Source: Kribbella steppae
Lineage (GTDB): Bacteria > Actinomycetota > Actinomycetes > Propionibacteriales > Kribbellaceae
Assembly (NCBI RefSeq): GCF_004342025.1
Contig: NZ_SLWN01000007.1
Location: 62,001-126,000 of the forward strand
Direction of reading: 5' to 3'
DNA: 64,000 nt
Below the pieces are notes generated by a model. That model did not search any database. It had not been told where the DNA came from and saw only the letters and a program-made list of their open reading frames with translations. The translations under genes and the position numbers were made by a program. How positions within the stretch are numbered: position 1 is the first letter of the stretch; each line of letters begins with the position of its first letter. Below are positions 31,295-40,776 of the stretch, piece after piece.

Positions 31295-33683
31295 CCCGCC
31301 GCCGGGCCGCCTGCTCGGCCTGGTCGCTCAGGGCCCGGCGTAGTAGCAGCGGTACGTCGAGGTCCAGAGCGCGGGCCAGGAACGCGTCGGTGATGCCGAC
31401 GGTCGGGAACGCGTACAGCGCCACCCGCTGAGCCGCCGGCCAACCGGCCTGCTCACCGAAGCCCGGCAACCGATCCAGGAACCGCATCGGGAACTCCGCC
31501 AGTACGGCGCTCTGACGCGGTTGCCAGAACGCCTGGCCGAAGGTCCGCAACGCCGCCACCGGAACACCTGGCGCAGTGAGCATCAGGTCGAGCGCAGCGC
31601 TCTTCGCTTCCGGCGTTGGAGCCGCTGCGCGCGCCGCGGCGGCGTACCAACGCGCGTCGGGGTCGTGGTCGCGGGCCAACTCAGCGGCGGTGTCATCGGC
31701 GAGCCCGAGGGCGACCCGCCGAGTGATGAGCCGCCACCGGATCGTCTGCGGCAGATCGTCGGCGAGGAGCGAGTCCAGCAACGGCAACTCGTCGGCGAAG
31801 TCGGCGAGAGCGTCGACGAGAACCAGCCAGTGGTCGCCCTTCGCCACCTCCAGTGCTTCGAGGCAGGCGCCGGCGAGTCGACGTTCGAGCGACTCACTGT
31901 GTGCGGGACCTACCGCCTCCGCGCCCAACGTAGTGAGCGCCTTCAGATGAGTCACGTCGTTCTCGGTGACGAGCGACCGGGCGACGTACTCGACCGCGTC
32001 CGCAGCCGAGAGAGCTCCGTCGCGCAATAGCCCTCGAACGGTACGACGGGCCACCGTGCGCGCGACGAGATCCGTCAGTGTTGGGGCTGTCTTGACCAAG
32101 GCGTGCACATCGTCCGGACGTAATAGGGCGTACGTCGTGTCGGCGGCATCAAGGAGCAGCAAGTCCGCCGTCGGCGTTCCAACCAGCGCTGGTACGTCGG
32201 TCTGCGTTCCGGTGAACTCGACCAGGTGATCGCCGATCGAGACCTTGTGACGCCGCGGTGGGTTCGACTGCACCAGGACCGCGGACGTGTAGCGGCCGTC
32301 CTCGCTGGTGGTTTCAAGGGAGAGCGTGTTGATACCGCTCGATTCCAGCCACTCCCGGGACCACGCGGCCAGGTCGATCGCGGCGAACGGCTGCAGCGCG
32401 GCGAGCAGTGCGGCGAGGCTGCCGTTGCCTCCGGCATGCAATCTGAAGTACTCCCGCAACCCGGTCAGGAAGGCATCCTCGCCGACCTGATCGACCAACT
32501 GGCGCAGCATGCAGGCGCCCTTGGCATAGGTGATCGCGTCGAAGTTCGCCTCCGCCGCGGCCAGGTCTGGCACCGATCGGCTGACCGGATGCGTCGACGA
32601 CAACTGGTCCGCGTCAGCGGCCCGTTCCTTCTCCAGCGCCATCGCCACCGACCAGCGACTGTCGAGCACACCGAGCTCAGCACTCGCCCAGACTGCGGCC
32701 CAGTCCGCGAAGGACTCGCTGAGCCACAACCCGTCCCACCATCGCGGTGTGACCAGGTTCCCGAACCACATGTGCGCCATCTCGTGCAGCAACACCAGTG
32801 CCCGCCGGCGCCGCTGCTCGGCGGTCGGCTCGGACCGGTAGATCACCTGGTCGTTCCAGGTCACGCACCCGTGGTTCTCCATCGCACCGGCCTGGTCCGG
32901 CAGGAACACGTGGTCGTAGGAATCACCGTCGTACGCCAGGCCGAAGGTCTCCTCGAACAGCTCGAGTCCACGTCGGCTCAACGCGAACAACTCGGCCGCG
33001 TTCCGCTCGAGCGGCGCGGCCAGCGATCGCCTTGCGTACAAGGCCATTCCGGCCGACCGGACGACGTGGAACGGCCCGGCGCAAACGGCCGTCGCGTACG
33101 TCGGCAGCGGGACCGTCGGCGGGAACGTCCAGATCGCCGCGTCGCCGTCCTCGATCACCGACGACTCGAGCCGGTTGCTCACACAGGACCACTCCAACGG
33201 CGCCCGGACCGTGAACGCGAACGTCGCCTTCAGATCCGGCTGATCGAAACACGCGAACACCCGCCGCGCGTCGAACGGCTGGAACTGCGTCCACACGTAG
33301 ACATCCTGATTGTCGACAGTCCGCGACAACCCGCGTCCGGGGACGTCGGTCCGCTGCCGCGCGACCACTTCCAGCCGATGCCGTCCACCCAGCGGACCGA
33401 TGCGAATCCGGTTGCCCCGGACAACCTCTTCCGGGTCCAGGAGCGTCCCGTCCAGCACGACCGAGGCGACATGCCCGGCGACGAGGTCGACCCACGTCAT
33501 CCCCGGCCCACCGACTCCGTCGTACTCGAACTCGATCACCGTGCGCGAGTCGAAGGCATCAGTCTCGAGGAGCTCGGTCAGGTCCAGTGACACCTGATAG
33601 GCCCGCACCGAGACGACAGCGGATCGCGCTGCCGCCTCCGCCGCGGTCAGGCCGCCGGTAGTGGTCTCAGGATCGGCCAGCAT
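31278..33683 (-). CDS. pepN: aminopeptidase N, M1 family
   Basis: This 801-residue zinc metalloaminopeptidase removes N-terminal residues from peptides in the cytoplasm. The substrate-anchoring motif is AGAMENHGC. The zinc site is HEMAHMWFGNLVTPRWWDGLWLSESFADW (HExxH-x18-E). The C-terminal helical domain is complete. The start ATG at 33683 has GGAG upstream and overlaps the end of the peptide ABC ATPase gene by 17 bases; the longer in-frame extension lies inside that gene. As the last member of the peptide-uptake operon it would digest the imported oligopeptides. Confidence 0.92.
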   Translation of the reverse strand: MLADPETTTGGLTAAEAAARSAVVSVRAYQVSLDLTELLETDAFDSRTVIEFEYDGVGGPGMTWVDLVAGHVASVVLDGTLLDPEEVVRGNRIRIGPLGGRHRLEVVARQRTDVPGRGLSRTVDNQDVYVWTQFQPFDARRVFACFDQPDLKATFAFTVRAPLEWSCVSNRLESSVIEDGDAAIWTFPPTVPLPTYATAVCAGPFHVVRSAGMALYARRSLAAPLERNAAELFALSRRGLELFEETFGLAYDGDSYDHVFLPDQAGAMENHGCVTWNDQVIYRSEPTAEQRRRRALVLLHEMAHMWFGNLVTPRWWDGLWLSESFADWAAVWASAELGVLDSRWSVAMALEKERAADADQLSSTHPVSRSVPDLAAAEANFDAITYAKGACMLRQLVDQVGEDAFLTGLREYFRLHAGGNGSLAALLAALQPFAAIDLAAWSREWLESSGINTLSLETTSEDGRYTSAVLVQSNPPRRHKVSIGDHLVEFTGTQTDVPALVGTPTADLLLLDAADTTYALLRPDDVHALVKTAPTLTDLVARTVARRTVRGLLRDGALSAADAVEYVARSLVTENDVTHLKALTTLGAEAVGPAHSESLERRLAGACLEALEVAKGDHWLVLVDALADFADELPLLDSLLADDLPQTIRWRLITRRVALGLADDTAAELARDHDPDARWYAAAARAAAPTPEAKSAALDLMLTAPGVPVAALRTFGQAFWQPRQSAVLAEFPMRFLDRLPGFGEQAGWPAAQRVALYAFPTVGITDAFLARALDLDVPLLLRRALSDQAEQAARRRVGSLS

Positions 33684-34644
33684 GGATCTCCACCCCCAAT
33701 GGATAGTGACAGGCCACACCACGCTGCAGAGCCGGATCGTCAACCGAGCAACGGTCCTGCGCCTGCCAGCAGCGGGTCCGGAAATGACAACCGGACGGTG
33801 GATTCAACGGGCTTGGCGGCTCACCCTGCAGGACCAGTTCGAGCGGTCGGTGCCGTGCAGACCGATCCGGCTGCGGTACGGCGGCCAGCAACGCCTTGGT
33901 GTACGGATGACGCGGCTGCTCGTACACCTGCTCGTGGCCGCCCTCCTCCACGAACCGGCCGAGGTACATCACCGCAACTCGGTCGGCGATGTGCTGCACC
34001 ACCGCGAGATCGTGCGCGATGAAGACGTACGACAGGCCCAGCTCACGCTGCAGCCGCTCCAGCAAGTTGATGATCTGCGCCTGCACCGACACGTCGAGCG
34101 CCGACACCGGCTCGTCACACACGAGCACCTTCGGCCGCAAGGCCAACGCCCGGGCGATCCCGACTCGTTGCCGTTGGCCACCAGAGAACTGATGCGGCAA
34201 CCGCTCCATGTAATCCGGGTTCAGGCCCACCATCTCGAGCAGCTCGGCCACTGCGGCATGACGCTGCGCGCGCGGCACCACATCCGGATGAATCTCCAGC
34301 GGTTCACGAACGATCGCACCGATCGTCATCCGCGGATTCAGCGACGTGTACGGATCCTGGTGGACCAACTGGATGTCCCGTCGCGCTCGCCGTAGCCGAC
34401 GACCGCGCATCAGGTGCAGCGGCTCCCCGAGCAGGTCGATCGTGCCGTCGGTCGGCCGTTCCATCCCGACGAGCAACTGCGCCAGAGTGGACTTTCCCGA
34501 GCCGGACTCGCCGACGATCCCGAGGGTCTCCCCCGCCTGCAACTCCAGGTCCACCCCATCGACGGCACGCACCAGACCCCTGCTCATCAGTCCGCCGATG
34601 CGATAGGTACGTCGTACGCCGGAAGCACGTAGGACGACGGTCAT
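33667..34644 (-). CDS. oligopeptide ABC transporter ATPase (OppF/DppF)
   Basis: This 325-residue nucleotide-binding protein has Walker A GESGSGKSTLAQLL, the signature FSGGQRQRVGIARALALRPKVLVCDEPVSALD with Walker B, and the switch histidine in FIAHDLAVVQ. The C-terminal oligopeptide/dipeptide extension contains HPYTKALLAAVPQPD and a cysteine-containing CHFRTRCWQAQDRC region. It starts at ATG 34644, overlapping the OppD stop by four bases. It powers import of peptides with OppD and the two permeases. Confidence 0.92.
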   Translation of the reverse strand: MTVVLRASGVRRTYRIGGLMSRGLVRAVDGVDLELQAGETLGIVGESGSGKSTLAQLLVGMERPTDGTIDLLGEPLHLMRGRRLRRARRDIQLVHQDPYTSLNPRMTIGAIVREPLEIHPDVVPRAQRHAAVAELLEMVGLNPDYMERLPHQFSGGQRQRVGIARALALRPKVLVCDEPVSALDVSVQAQIINLLERLQRELGLSYVFIAHDLAVVQHIADRVAVMYLGRFVEEGGHEQVYEQPRHPYTKALLAAVPQPDRSARHRPLELVLQGEPPSPLNPPSGCHFRTRCWQAQDRCSVDDPALQRGVACHYPLGVEIHAGRS

Positions 34645-35648
34645 CAGGCACCTCCCGCGAAGTGACAGCTACCGAAGTGATCGTGTGACACCTGCATGAC
34701 GGGTGGACTTGTCTGACAAAGTTCGACCGCCTTCGGACAGCGGGTGCGGAACGCACAGCCGGACGGCAGGTTGCCGAGGTCCGGCGGCTGGCCGCTGATC
34801 ACGCGGAGCGGTTTGCCCTTCTGCTCAGGCGTGCAGATCGAGTCCAGCAACGCCCGGGTGTACGGGTGCGCCGGCTTGTCGAACACCTTGTCCGCGGGGC
34901 CTTGTTCGACGACGCGGCCGGCGTACATGACCAGGATGTCGTCGGCCATCCCCGCGACCACGCCCATGTCGTGGGTGATCAGCATGAGGCTCATCTGCCG
35001 GTCGGCCTGCAGTTTCGCCAGCAGTTGCAGGATCTGCGCCTGCACCGTGACGTCGAGCGCGGTCGTCGGCTCGTCAGCGATCAGGATCTCCGGGTCGGCA
35101 GCCAGCGCGGTCGCGATCATCACCCGTTGCCGCATCCCGCCGGAGAACTGGTGCGGGTAGTCGTCGACCCGCCGCCGCGCATCCGGAATCCCGACCAGCT
35201 CGAGCAACTCGATCGCCCGCTCCCGCGCCGCCCGGCGCGACATCCCGAGGTGCACCCGGCAGCCCTCGCCGATCTGGTAGCCGACCGGCAGCACCGGGTT
35301 CAGCGCGGACAAGGCGTCCTGGAAGACCATGCCCACCTGGGCGCCACGGACGGTACGACGTTCCTCCACCGGCAACTGCAGGATGTCGCGACCGTGCAGA
35401 ACGACCTGCCCGCGACTGACCCGCCCGACCCTGGCCGGCAGCACGCCCATGATCGCTCGTGCGGTCGCGCTCTTCCCCGACCCGGACTCACCGAGGACGG
35501 CCAGCGTGCGGCCAGGGCGCAAGGAGAGATCGACGCCATCGACCGCGACGCCCCAGCCGCGAGCAGTCCGGAACTCGACGCTGAGATCAGACACCTCGAG
35601 CAACTGACCGGTGGGCTGTGCGTCAGGCACGGAGTCCATTGTCTTCAT
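34644..35648 (-). CDS. oligopeptide ABC transporter ATPase (OppD/DppD)
   Basis: This 334-residue ATPase has Walker A GESGSGKSATARAIMG, the signature FSGGMRQRVMIATALAADPEILIADEPTTALD, and the C-terminal HPYTRALLDSIC extension with the CAFRTRCPKAVELC cluster typical of peptide and nickel transporters. The ATG at 35648 is preceded by GAGGTC and overlaps the upstream permease stop (ATGA). A second in-frame ATG three codons later is possible. It pairs with the following OppF-type ATPase. Confidence 0.92.
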   Translation of the reverse strand: MKTMDSVPDAQPTGQLLEVSDLSVEFRTARGWGVAVDGVDLSLRPGRTLAVLGESGSGKSATARAIMGVLPARVGRVSRGQVVLHGRDILQLPVEERRTVRGAQVGMVFQDALSALNPVLPVGYQIGEGCRVHLGMSRRAARERAIELLELVGIPDARRRVDDYPHQFSGGMRQRVMIATALAADPEILIADEPTTALDVTVQAQILQLLAKLQADRQMSLMLITHDMGVVAGMADDILVMYAGRVVEQGPADKVFDKPAHPYTRALLDSICTPEQKGKPLRVISGQPPDLGNLPSGCAFRTRCPKAVELCQTSPPVMQVSHDHFGSCHFAGGA

Positions 35649-36511
35649 CGCGACCTCGGATCGAAGGCGTCCCGCAGGGCGTCGCCCAGCATCACGAACG
35701 CCAGCACGGTGACGGACAGGAACAACGACGGGAACAGCAGCAGGTGTGGGTGCTCGGCGAACGAGTCCTGCGCCTGGTTGAGCTGCACACCCCACGAGAT
35801 CGACGGCGCCCGCAACCCGACGCCGAGGAACGTCAGCGCCGACTCCGCGGTGATCATCCCGCCGATGCCGAGACTGGCAACCGCCAGGATCGGCGCGAAC
35901 GAGTTCGGCAGGACATGCCGCACGATCACCCGAACCGGCCCGGCCCCGAGACCGCGAGCCGCCTTCACGAAGTCCAGGTCGACGGTCGCGAGCGCGGCCG
36001 ATCGCATCAGCCGTGTCATCGCCGGCCACGCGAACAGGATCAGCACCGCGGACACCACCACGACGTTGCGCTGATGCAACGTGTTGAGGATGACCACCTG
36101 CCCGACCAGCGCCGGGAACCCGAAGAAGATGTCCATCGTGCGGCTCACCACCGTGTCCACGAAGCCCCGGTAGTACGCCGCCAGGCACCCGAGCACCAAC
36201 GCGATCAGCACACAACCTGCCGTCACGGTGAACCCGATCGTCACTGACGAACGGGTGCCATAGACAACATTGCTGTACAGGTCACAGCCCTGGATATCGA
36301 AGCCGAACGGGTGTCCGGCAACCGGCCCGAGCCCACTGTTGTTGAGATCGCAGGCCCGCGGATCGGTCTGGGTGAACAGCCCAGGTACAGCGGCCACCAG
36401 CAGGACCAGCAGCACCACGCCCGCCGGAATCGCGATCCTCGGTTGGCGCAGCAACCGTCGCCGGCGTAGTGGGACGGCGGCGACGGTCGGGGTCTCAACG
36501 GCGGCCGGCAA
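35645..36511 (-). CDS. peptide ABC transporter permease (DppC-like)
   Basis: This 288-residue permease has about six helices and the C-terminal EAA-type loop DLDFVKAARGLGAGPVRVIVRHVLPNSFAPILA. An N-terminal OppC-type segment with an extracytoplasmic cysteine-containing loop (DPRACDLNNSG, IQGCDLYSN) is visible. The start is TTG at 36511, supported by GAGGA seven bases upstream and by overlap with the preceding permease gene; no ATG or GTG fits. It forms the channel with DppB. Confidence 0.88.
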   Translation of the reverse strand: MPAAVETPTVAAVPLRRRRLLRQPRIAIPAGVVLLVLLVAAVPGLFTQTDPRACDLNNSGLGPVAGHPFGFDIQGCDLYSNVVYGTRSSVTIGFTVTAGCVLIALVLGCLAAYYRGFVDTVVSRTMDIFFGFPALVGQVVILNTLHQRNVVVVSAVLILFAWPAMTRLMRSAALATVDLDFVKAARGLGAGPVRVIVRHVLPNSFAPILAVASLGIGGMITAESALTFLGVGLRAPSISWGVQLNQAQDSFAEHPHLLLFPSLFLSVTVLAFVMLGDALRDAFDPRSR

Positions 36512-37433
36512 GGCTGATCCTCGGGTCGAGTAGCCCGTAGACGATGTCCACGAGCAGGTTGATGAACAGGTAGACGAGCACCAGCAGGCTGCAGACGCCG
36601 ACCACGACCGGCCCGTTCTGCTGCGAGATGCCGTTGAAGACGACGTACCCGAGGCCGGGAATGTTGAAGATGCCCTCGATCAGCACGGTGCCGCTGACCA
36701 TGTAGCCGAGGCTCAGCCCGAGCACCGACACCACCGGGACCAGCGAGTTCCGCAGGATATGCCGGACCACGATCATCCGGTGCGGCAGACCTTTCGCGAT
36801 CGCTGTGTCGACGTAGTCGGCGTACCGGTTCTCGACGATGCTTGCCCGGGTCAGCCGGACCAACTCCGGGATGCCGAACAGCGCCAGAACCGTTGCCGGC
36901 ATCAAGTAACTCGCCGGCCATCCTTCCCGTACGCCGGACGTCGGGAACCAGCCGAGGTTGACGCCGAACACGATCTGGGCGACGTACGCGATCACGAAGT
37001 ACGGCAGCCCGACGACCACGGTGGTCGCGGTGAGCACCACCCAGTCGACCGCGCCGCCGTGCCGCATCCCGGCGTACGTGCCGAGCGAGATGCCGACGAT
37101 CGCCATGATCGCCCAGGCCGTCAGCCCCAGTTGCAGCGTGTAGGGCCAGGCCCGGGCGACCAGTGCGGAGACCTCGTGACCCTGCAGGTCGATACCGAGG
37201 TCGCCGCGGACCAGACCGCTCAGATAGTGCCCGTACTGCGCCCAGAGCGGCTGATCGAGGTGGAACCGCTCCCGCAACGCATCCTCGACCGATGGCGACA
37301 GCACCCGTCCCGGGCCGGCCAGCGCCTTGATCGGATCACCCGGCAAGGCGTAGACCGCGGCGAAGATGAGCAGCGTCGTACCGATCACGACCGGGACCAT
37401 TCCGACCAGCCGCCGGAGCACGTAGGCGGTCAT
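36495..37433 (-). CDS. peptide ABC transporter permease (DppB-like)
   Basis: This 312-residue permease starts MTAYVLRRLVGMVPVVIGTTLLIFAAVYALPGDP, the usual DppB opening with the first helix. The EAA-like loop is YADYVDTAIAKGLPHRMIVVRHILRNSLVPVVSV. The ATG lies two bases after the stop of the binding-protein gene, and the gene overlaps dppC at its end. It is the first channel subunit of the peptide importer. Confidence 0.9.
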   Translation of the reverse strand: MTAYVLRRLVGMVPVVIGTTLLIFAAVYALPGDPIKALAGPGRVLSPSVEDALRERFHLDQPLWAQYGHYLSGLVRGDLGIDLQGHEVSALVARAWPYTLQLGLTAWAIMAIVGISLGTYAGMRHGGAVDWVVLTATTVVVGLPYFVIAYVAQIVFGVNLGWFPTSGVREGWPASYLMPATVLALFGIPELVRLTRASIVENRYADYVDTAIAKGLPHRMIVVRHILRNSLVPVVSVLGLSLGYMVSGTVLIEGIFNIPGLGYVVFNGISQQNGPVVVGVCSLLVLVYLFINLLVDIVYGLLDPRISLAGRR

Positions 37434-37435
37434 CG

Positions 37436-39004
37436 TCAGCCCGCCTTGACGACCGCCAGCCGGGCGCCGCCGAGGACCTCCGGCACCACGTCGCTCAGCC
37501 GGTCGGAGTGGACCAGACCACCCATCGGCCAGTAGAGCGGAGCCACCGGTACGTCGGTCAGCGCCTGCTCCGCTGCCTGTTTGGCCACCGCATCGGTGTC
37601 CTTGCCCGACGCAGCCTGACCGAGTAGTCCGGTGAACGCCTTAGAGTCGTAGCCGGTCACGTTCAGCGGCGCGCCGGTGGAGAACATCTGGTCGGCCATC
37701 GCATAGATGTGCGGGTACGGCGAACCGGAGTACAGCAGGCTCGGGCCCTTGACCGCCTTGCCGGCAAAGCCTTCGTACAGCTGCGCGATCGGCTGGGCCT
37801 CGAAGGTGACGTTGGCGATACCGAGGTTGGTCCTGAGCTGGTTGGCGATCGCCTGCAGCACCTTCTCGTTCGTCGGGTCCTGGTAGGTGTAGAGCACCAT
37901 CGGGCCGTTCCAGCCGCCGGCCGCCTGCAGCGTCGCCTTGGCCTTCTGCGGATCGTAGGTGCAACTCTCACACTTCGCCTCACCACCACCGGTCAGCGTG
38001 GACGGTGCGAGTCCGGTCGCGGCCTTGGCATTGCCGGCCAGTAGCGACTTCACGATCGCCTCGCGGTCGATCGCCATCGAGATCGCCTTGCGGAGCTCGG
38101 GGTTGGCGAACCGGCTGTCGTACAAGGGGAAACTCAGGTAGACGATCGCCGGGTACTGGACGTCGACGACCTGCTCCGGGGTGTCCTTCTTGGCCTTGGA
38201 CAGGTCCGCGCCGTCGAGCAGGGCGAGGTCGATCGTGCCGGCCTGGAAGTCGGTGTAGATCGCGCCGGTCTGCTGATACACGCGCACGTCGACGCCGGCC
38301 GCGGCTGCCTTCGTTCCGGCGTAAGCGTCGTACCGCTCGAGCTTGATCTCCTGGGCACCGGCCTCCCAGCCACTGGTCTTGAACGGACCGTTCCCGATCG
38401 GGTGCATGCCGAAGGCCTTCAGGTCCTTGGCTGCGCTCTCTGGCAGCGGCGCGAACGCGGTCGCGGACAGGACGTACGGGAGGAGCGCGTTTGGCTTGTT
38501 CAGCGTGACCTTGAGCGTCGAGTCATCGACGACCTGTACGCCGGACAGCGTCTTCGCAGGCGTTGTGCCCTTCGCCGGGTTCATCGCGGTGTAGCCCTGG
38601 AAGATCGCCATACTCGCGTTGCCGGTGAGGGCGTTCGCGCCGAGCGCGGTCGCGTTCCAGGAGTCGGCGAACGACTTGGCGGTGACCGGGCTGCCGTCGT
38701 GGAAGGTCCAGCCGCTCTTCAGCTTCACCGTCCAGGTGACGTTGTCGGTCGACTCGATCGAATCGGCCACGAGCATCTCCAGCTTGCCGCTCTGACCGTC
38801 GACCCGGGTCAGCGGCGACCAGATCGCGTAGTCGACGTAGCTGCTGCCGGAGCTGCCCGGCGTCAGGTTCTGGACGAAGAACGTCGGTACGCCGACCGAG
38901 AACGTCCCACTGTCGTCGGTGGCGGAACTCTGGCCCGCGCATCCCGCCAGCAACAGGCCGAGCACGGCGAGGGCGGCCGTCAGGCGTCGGTGTGGTGTCT
39001 TCAT
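37436..39004 (-). CDS. peptide ABC transporter solute-binding lipoprotein (DppA-like)
   Basis: This 522-residue family 5 binding protein has a lipoprotein signal (KTPHRRLTAALAVLGLLLAGC, lipidated cysteine near residue 22). The SBP_bac_5 fold contains NVTWTVKLKSGWTFHDGSPVTAKSFADSW and LRKAISMAIDREAIVKSLL. An unusual CESC pair in the TGGGEAKCESCTYDPQKA segment may form a disulfide. The ATG at 39004 was chosen because the signal peptide starts there; the longer frame has no purpose. It is the first gene of the operon dppA-B-C-D-F-pepN and would capture peptides outside the cell. Confidence 0.9.
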   Translation of the reverse strand: MKTPHRRLTAALAVLGLLLAGCAGQSSATDDSGTFSVGVPTFFVQNLTPGSSGSSYVDYAIWSPLTRVDGQSGKLEMLVADSIESTDNVTWTVKLKSGWTFHDGSPVTAKSFADSWNATALGANALTGNASMAIFQGYTAMNPAKGTTPAKTLSGVQVVDDSTLKVTLNKPNALLPYVLSATAFAPLPESAAKDLKAFGMHPIGNGPFKTSGWEAGAQEIKLERYDAYAGTKAAAAGVDVRVYQQTGAIYTDFQAGTIDLALLDGADLSKAKKDTPEQVVDVQYPAIVYLSFPLYDSRFANPELRKAISMAIDREAIVKSLLAGNAKAATGLAPSTLTGGGEAKCESCTYDPQKAKATLQAAGGWNGPMVLYTYQDPTNEKVLQAIANQLRTNLGIANVTFEAQPIAQLYEGFAGKAVKGPSLLYSGSPYPHIYAMADQMFSTGAPLNVTGYDSKAFTGLLGQAASGKDTDAVAKQAAEQALTDVPVAPLYWPMGGLVHSDRLSDVVPEVLGGARLAVVKAG

Positions 39005-39148
39005 GTGTGGTTGCCTCCATGGCTCGGTCGGCAACATCCTCCGCGCGGCCGGGAACAAGCAGCCTTATCGGAGAGATCAGAAAGGCTTCGCCGATGTTGT
39101 CGGCATCGACAGCCCACTGCGGCCCCGACTCGGACAGGATGCGGTCGC

Positions 39149-40342
39149 ATGGAACTGGCGGTGACAGGTGGGACAGTCGTGCCGATCGAGGGTTCGCCTC
39201 TGGTCGGCGGCACGGTGCTGATCCGGGACGGTCGGATCGTCGAGGTCGGCATGGACGTCGCCGTACCTGATGACGCGGAGGTCGTCGACGCGCGTGGGCG
39301 GTGGGTGGTGCCGGGGTTTGTCGATGCGCACACACATATGGGCACGCTCGAGGAGGGCGAGGGCTGGGCGGGCGACGACCACGACGAGGCGACCGCGCCG
39401 GTCACGGCTCAACTGCGGGCGCTCGACGCGATCAACCATCTGGACAACGGGTTTCGGGACGCTATCGGCGGTGGAGTGCTGGCTGTCGGAGTGAATCCCG
39501 GCTCGTGCAATCCGATCGCGGGTGAGACAGTCGCTGTCCGGTGCGCCGGGCGGTCCGTCGACGAGATGGTGCTGCGGTCGCCGGCCGGGATGAAGTCGGC
39601 GCTTGGCGAGAACCCCAAGAAGCATTACGGCGACGCGGGCCGGATGCCTTCGACCCGGATGGGTATCGCGGCGGTGATCCGGCAGGCGCTGGCCGAAGCG
39701 CGTGAGTACGACGAGGCGCGCCGTACGACGTCTCGCCCGGGAGTCGATCTGGGCAAGGAGGCGCTGGCGCGGGTGTTGCGGCGGGAGATCCCGTGGCGGC
39801 AGCACTGCCATCGGGCGGACGACATTCTCACGGCGGTGCGGCTGGCCGACGAGTTCGGGTACGACCTGGTGGTGGATCACGGCACCGAGGCACACCTCGT
39901 GGCCGACGTACTCGTCGAGCGCGGGATCCCCGTGCTGCTCGGCCCGCTGATCGTCGGCCGCGGCAAGGTCGAGCTCCGCAACCGCGCCTTCCGCAACGCC
40001 CGCCTCCTGGCCGAGGCCGGCATCGAACTGTCCCTCGTCACCGACCACCCGGTTATCCCCGCCAACCTCCTGCACGTCCAGGCCGCGTACGCCGTCCGCG
40101 AAGGCCTGGACCGTGACGTCGCGTTGCGCGCGATCACCCTCAACCCAGCCCGCGTTCTAGGCGTAGTGGACCGCATCGGCTCACTGGTCCCCGGCAAAGA
40201 CGCCGACCTCTGCATCTGGTCCGGCGACCCCCTGGACCCCATGCAACGAGTAGAAGCCGCCTACCTCCGCGGCCAAGAAGTCTTCCGCTGGGACAACACC
40301 CAACAAACCGGAACCATCAACGGCCAAAACTGGTTCGCCTAG
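39149..40342 (+). CDS. amidohydrolase family protein (imidazolonepropionase/prolidase-like)
   Basis: This 397-residue TIM-barrel metal hydrolase has the N-terminal metal motif VPGFVDAHTHMGTLEEGEGW. Later metal and active-site elements are HCHRADDILTAVRLADEFG, VVDHGTEAH and SLVTDHPVIPANLLHVQA. The composite beta-sandwich closes with GSLVPGKDADLCIWSGDPLD. Such proteins cleave cyclic amides or imino-acid dipeptides; the substrate is not certain. It is divergent from the peptide importer across a 144-base gap and may act on imported peptide material. The ATG at 39149 has only a weak GGA upstream; the frame is open much further, but that part lies in the opposite gene. Confidence 0.8.
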   Translation: MELAVTGGTVVPIEGSPLVGGTVLIRDGRIVEVGMDVAVPDDAEVVDARGRWVVPGFVDAHTHMGTLEEGEGWAGDDHDEATAPVTAQLRALDAINHLDNGFRDAIGGGVLAVGVNPGSCNPIAGETVAVRCAGRSVDEMVLRSPAGMKSALGENPKKHYGDAGRMPSTRMGIAAVIRQALAEAREYDEARRTTSRPGVDLGKEALARVLRREIPWRQHCHRADDILTAVRLADEFGYDLVVDHGTEAHLVADVLVERGIPVLLGPLIVGRGKVELRNRAFRNARLLAEAGIELSLVTDHPVIPANLLHVQAAYAVREGLDRDVALRAITLNPARVLGVVDRIGSLVPGKDADLCIWSGDPLDPMQRVEAAYLRGQEVFRWDNTQQTGTINGQNWFA

Positions 40343-40381
40343 CCAACGACGAAGCCGCCCACACATCCCCACCCCTGACCA

Positions 40382-40417
40382 CCCCAACCCCAGTCCCCAC
40401 CCCAACCCCAGTCCCCA
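40382..40417. repeat. two tandem 18-bp repeats, C-rich
   Basis: CCCCAACCCCAGTCCCCA occurs twice without a gap (40382-40399 and 40400-40417). The reverse strand holds runs of four G separated by one to three bases, enough for a G-quadruplex, and the forward strand could form an i-motif. Confidence 0.8.
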
Positions 40418-40608
40418 CGCCCACCGCAGTCCCCGTCACCCACCGCCGCCTTCGCCCGGTTTCGCCCGACCGCCTTCACCCCTCACCCCTGCCCACCTCG
40501 CCCACGTGCCCCCTCACCCACGCCCACCTCGCTTGCACCCGCCTGCGCCTTCACACCGCCCTCGCCTTCCCCTCGAACACCCAACCGTCGCCGCCGTTGC
40601 CGTCGGTC

Positions 40609-40664
40609 GCCCCTTGCCCCTCGCCCCTCGCCCCTCGCCCCTCGCCCCTCGCCCCTCGCCCCTC
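40609..40664. repeat. eight-unit 7-bp tandem repeat (GCCCCTC)
   Basis: One GCCCCTT (40609-40615) is followed by seven exact GCCCCTC copies (40616-40664). On the reverse strand this is GGGG at a strict 7-base period with the three-base spacer CGA, an ideal quadruplex-forming array. Copy number of such repeats usually varies between strains. It ends about 120 bases before the DUF222-HNH start. Confidence 0.85.
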
Positions 40665-40747
40665 GGAATGATCTGCATACCCTTCCAGCGGGGCGATTCG
40701 ATGTGATGTTTCCCCTTGTGGATAAGGGGTTTCGAGGTCGCCTCGGT

Positions 40748-40776
40748 TTGCACGACCTATCAAAGCCACATAAACT
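40748..40776 (+). promoter_or_regulatory. promoter of the HNH gene, leaderless
   Basis: TTGCAC at 40748-40753 and TAAACT at 40771-40776 are 17 bases apart, a good SigA-type promoter. The -10 ends seven bases before the ATG at 40784, so the transcript should begin at or next to the start codon. This places the true start at 40784 rather than the upstream ATGs in the same frame. Confidence 0.6.

Noticed and set aside
38402..39148. Upstream extension of the divergent amidohydrolase
   Set aside because: It is antisense to dppA and crosses the intergenic gap; the amidohydrolase fold starts at ATG 39149.
40609..40664. CRISPR-like short repeats
   Set aside because: The 7-base units are directly adjacent with no spacers and no cas genes are near; it is a simple tandem repeat.
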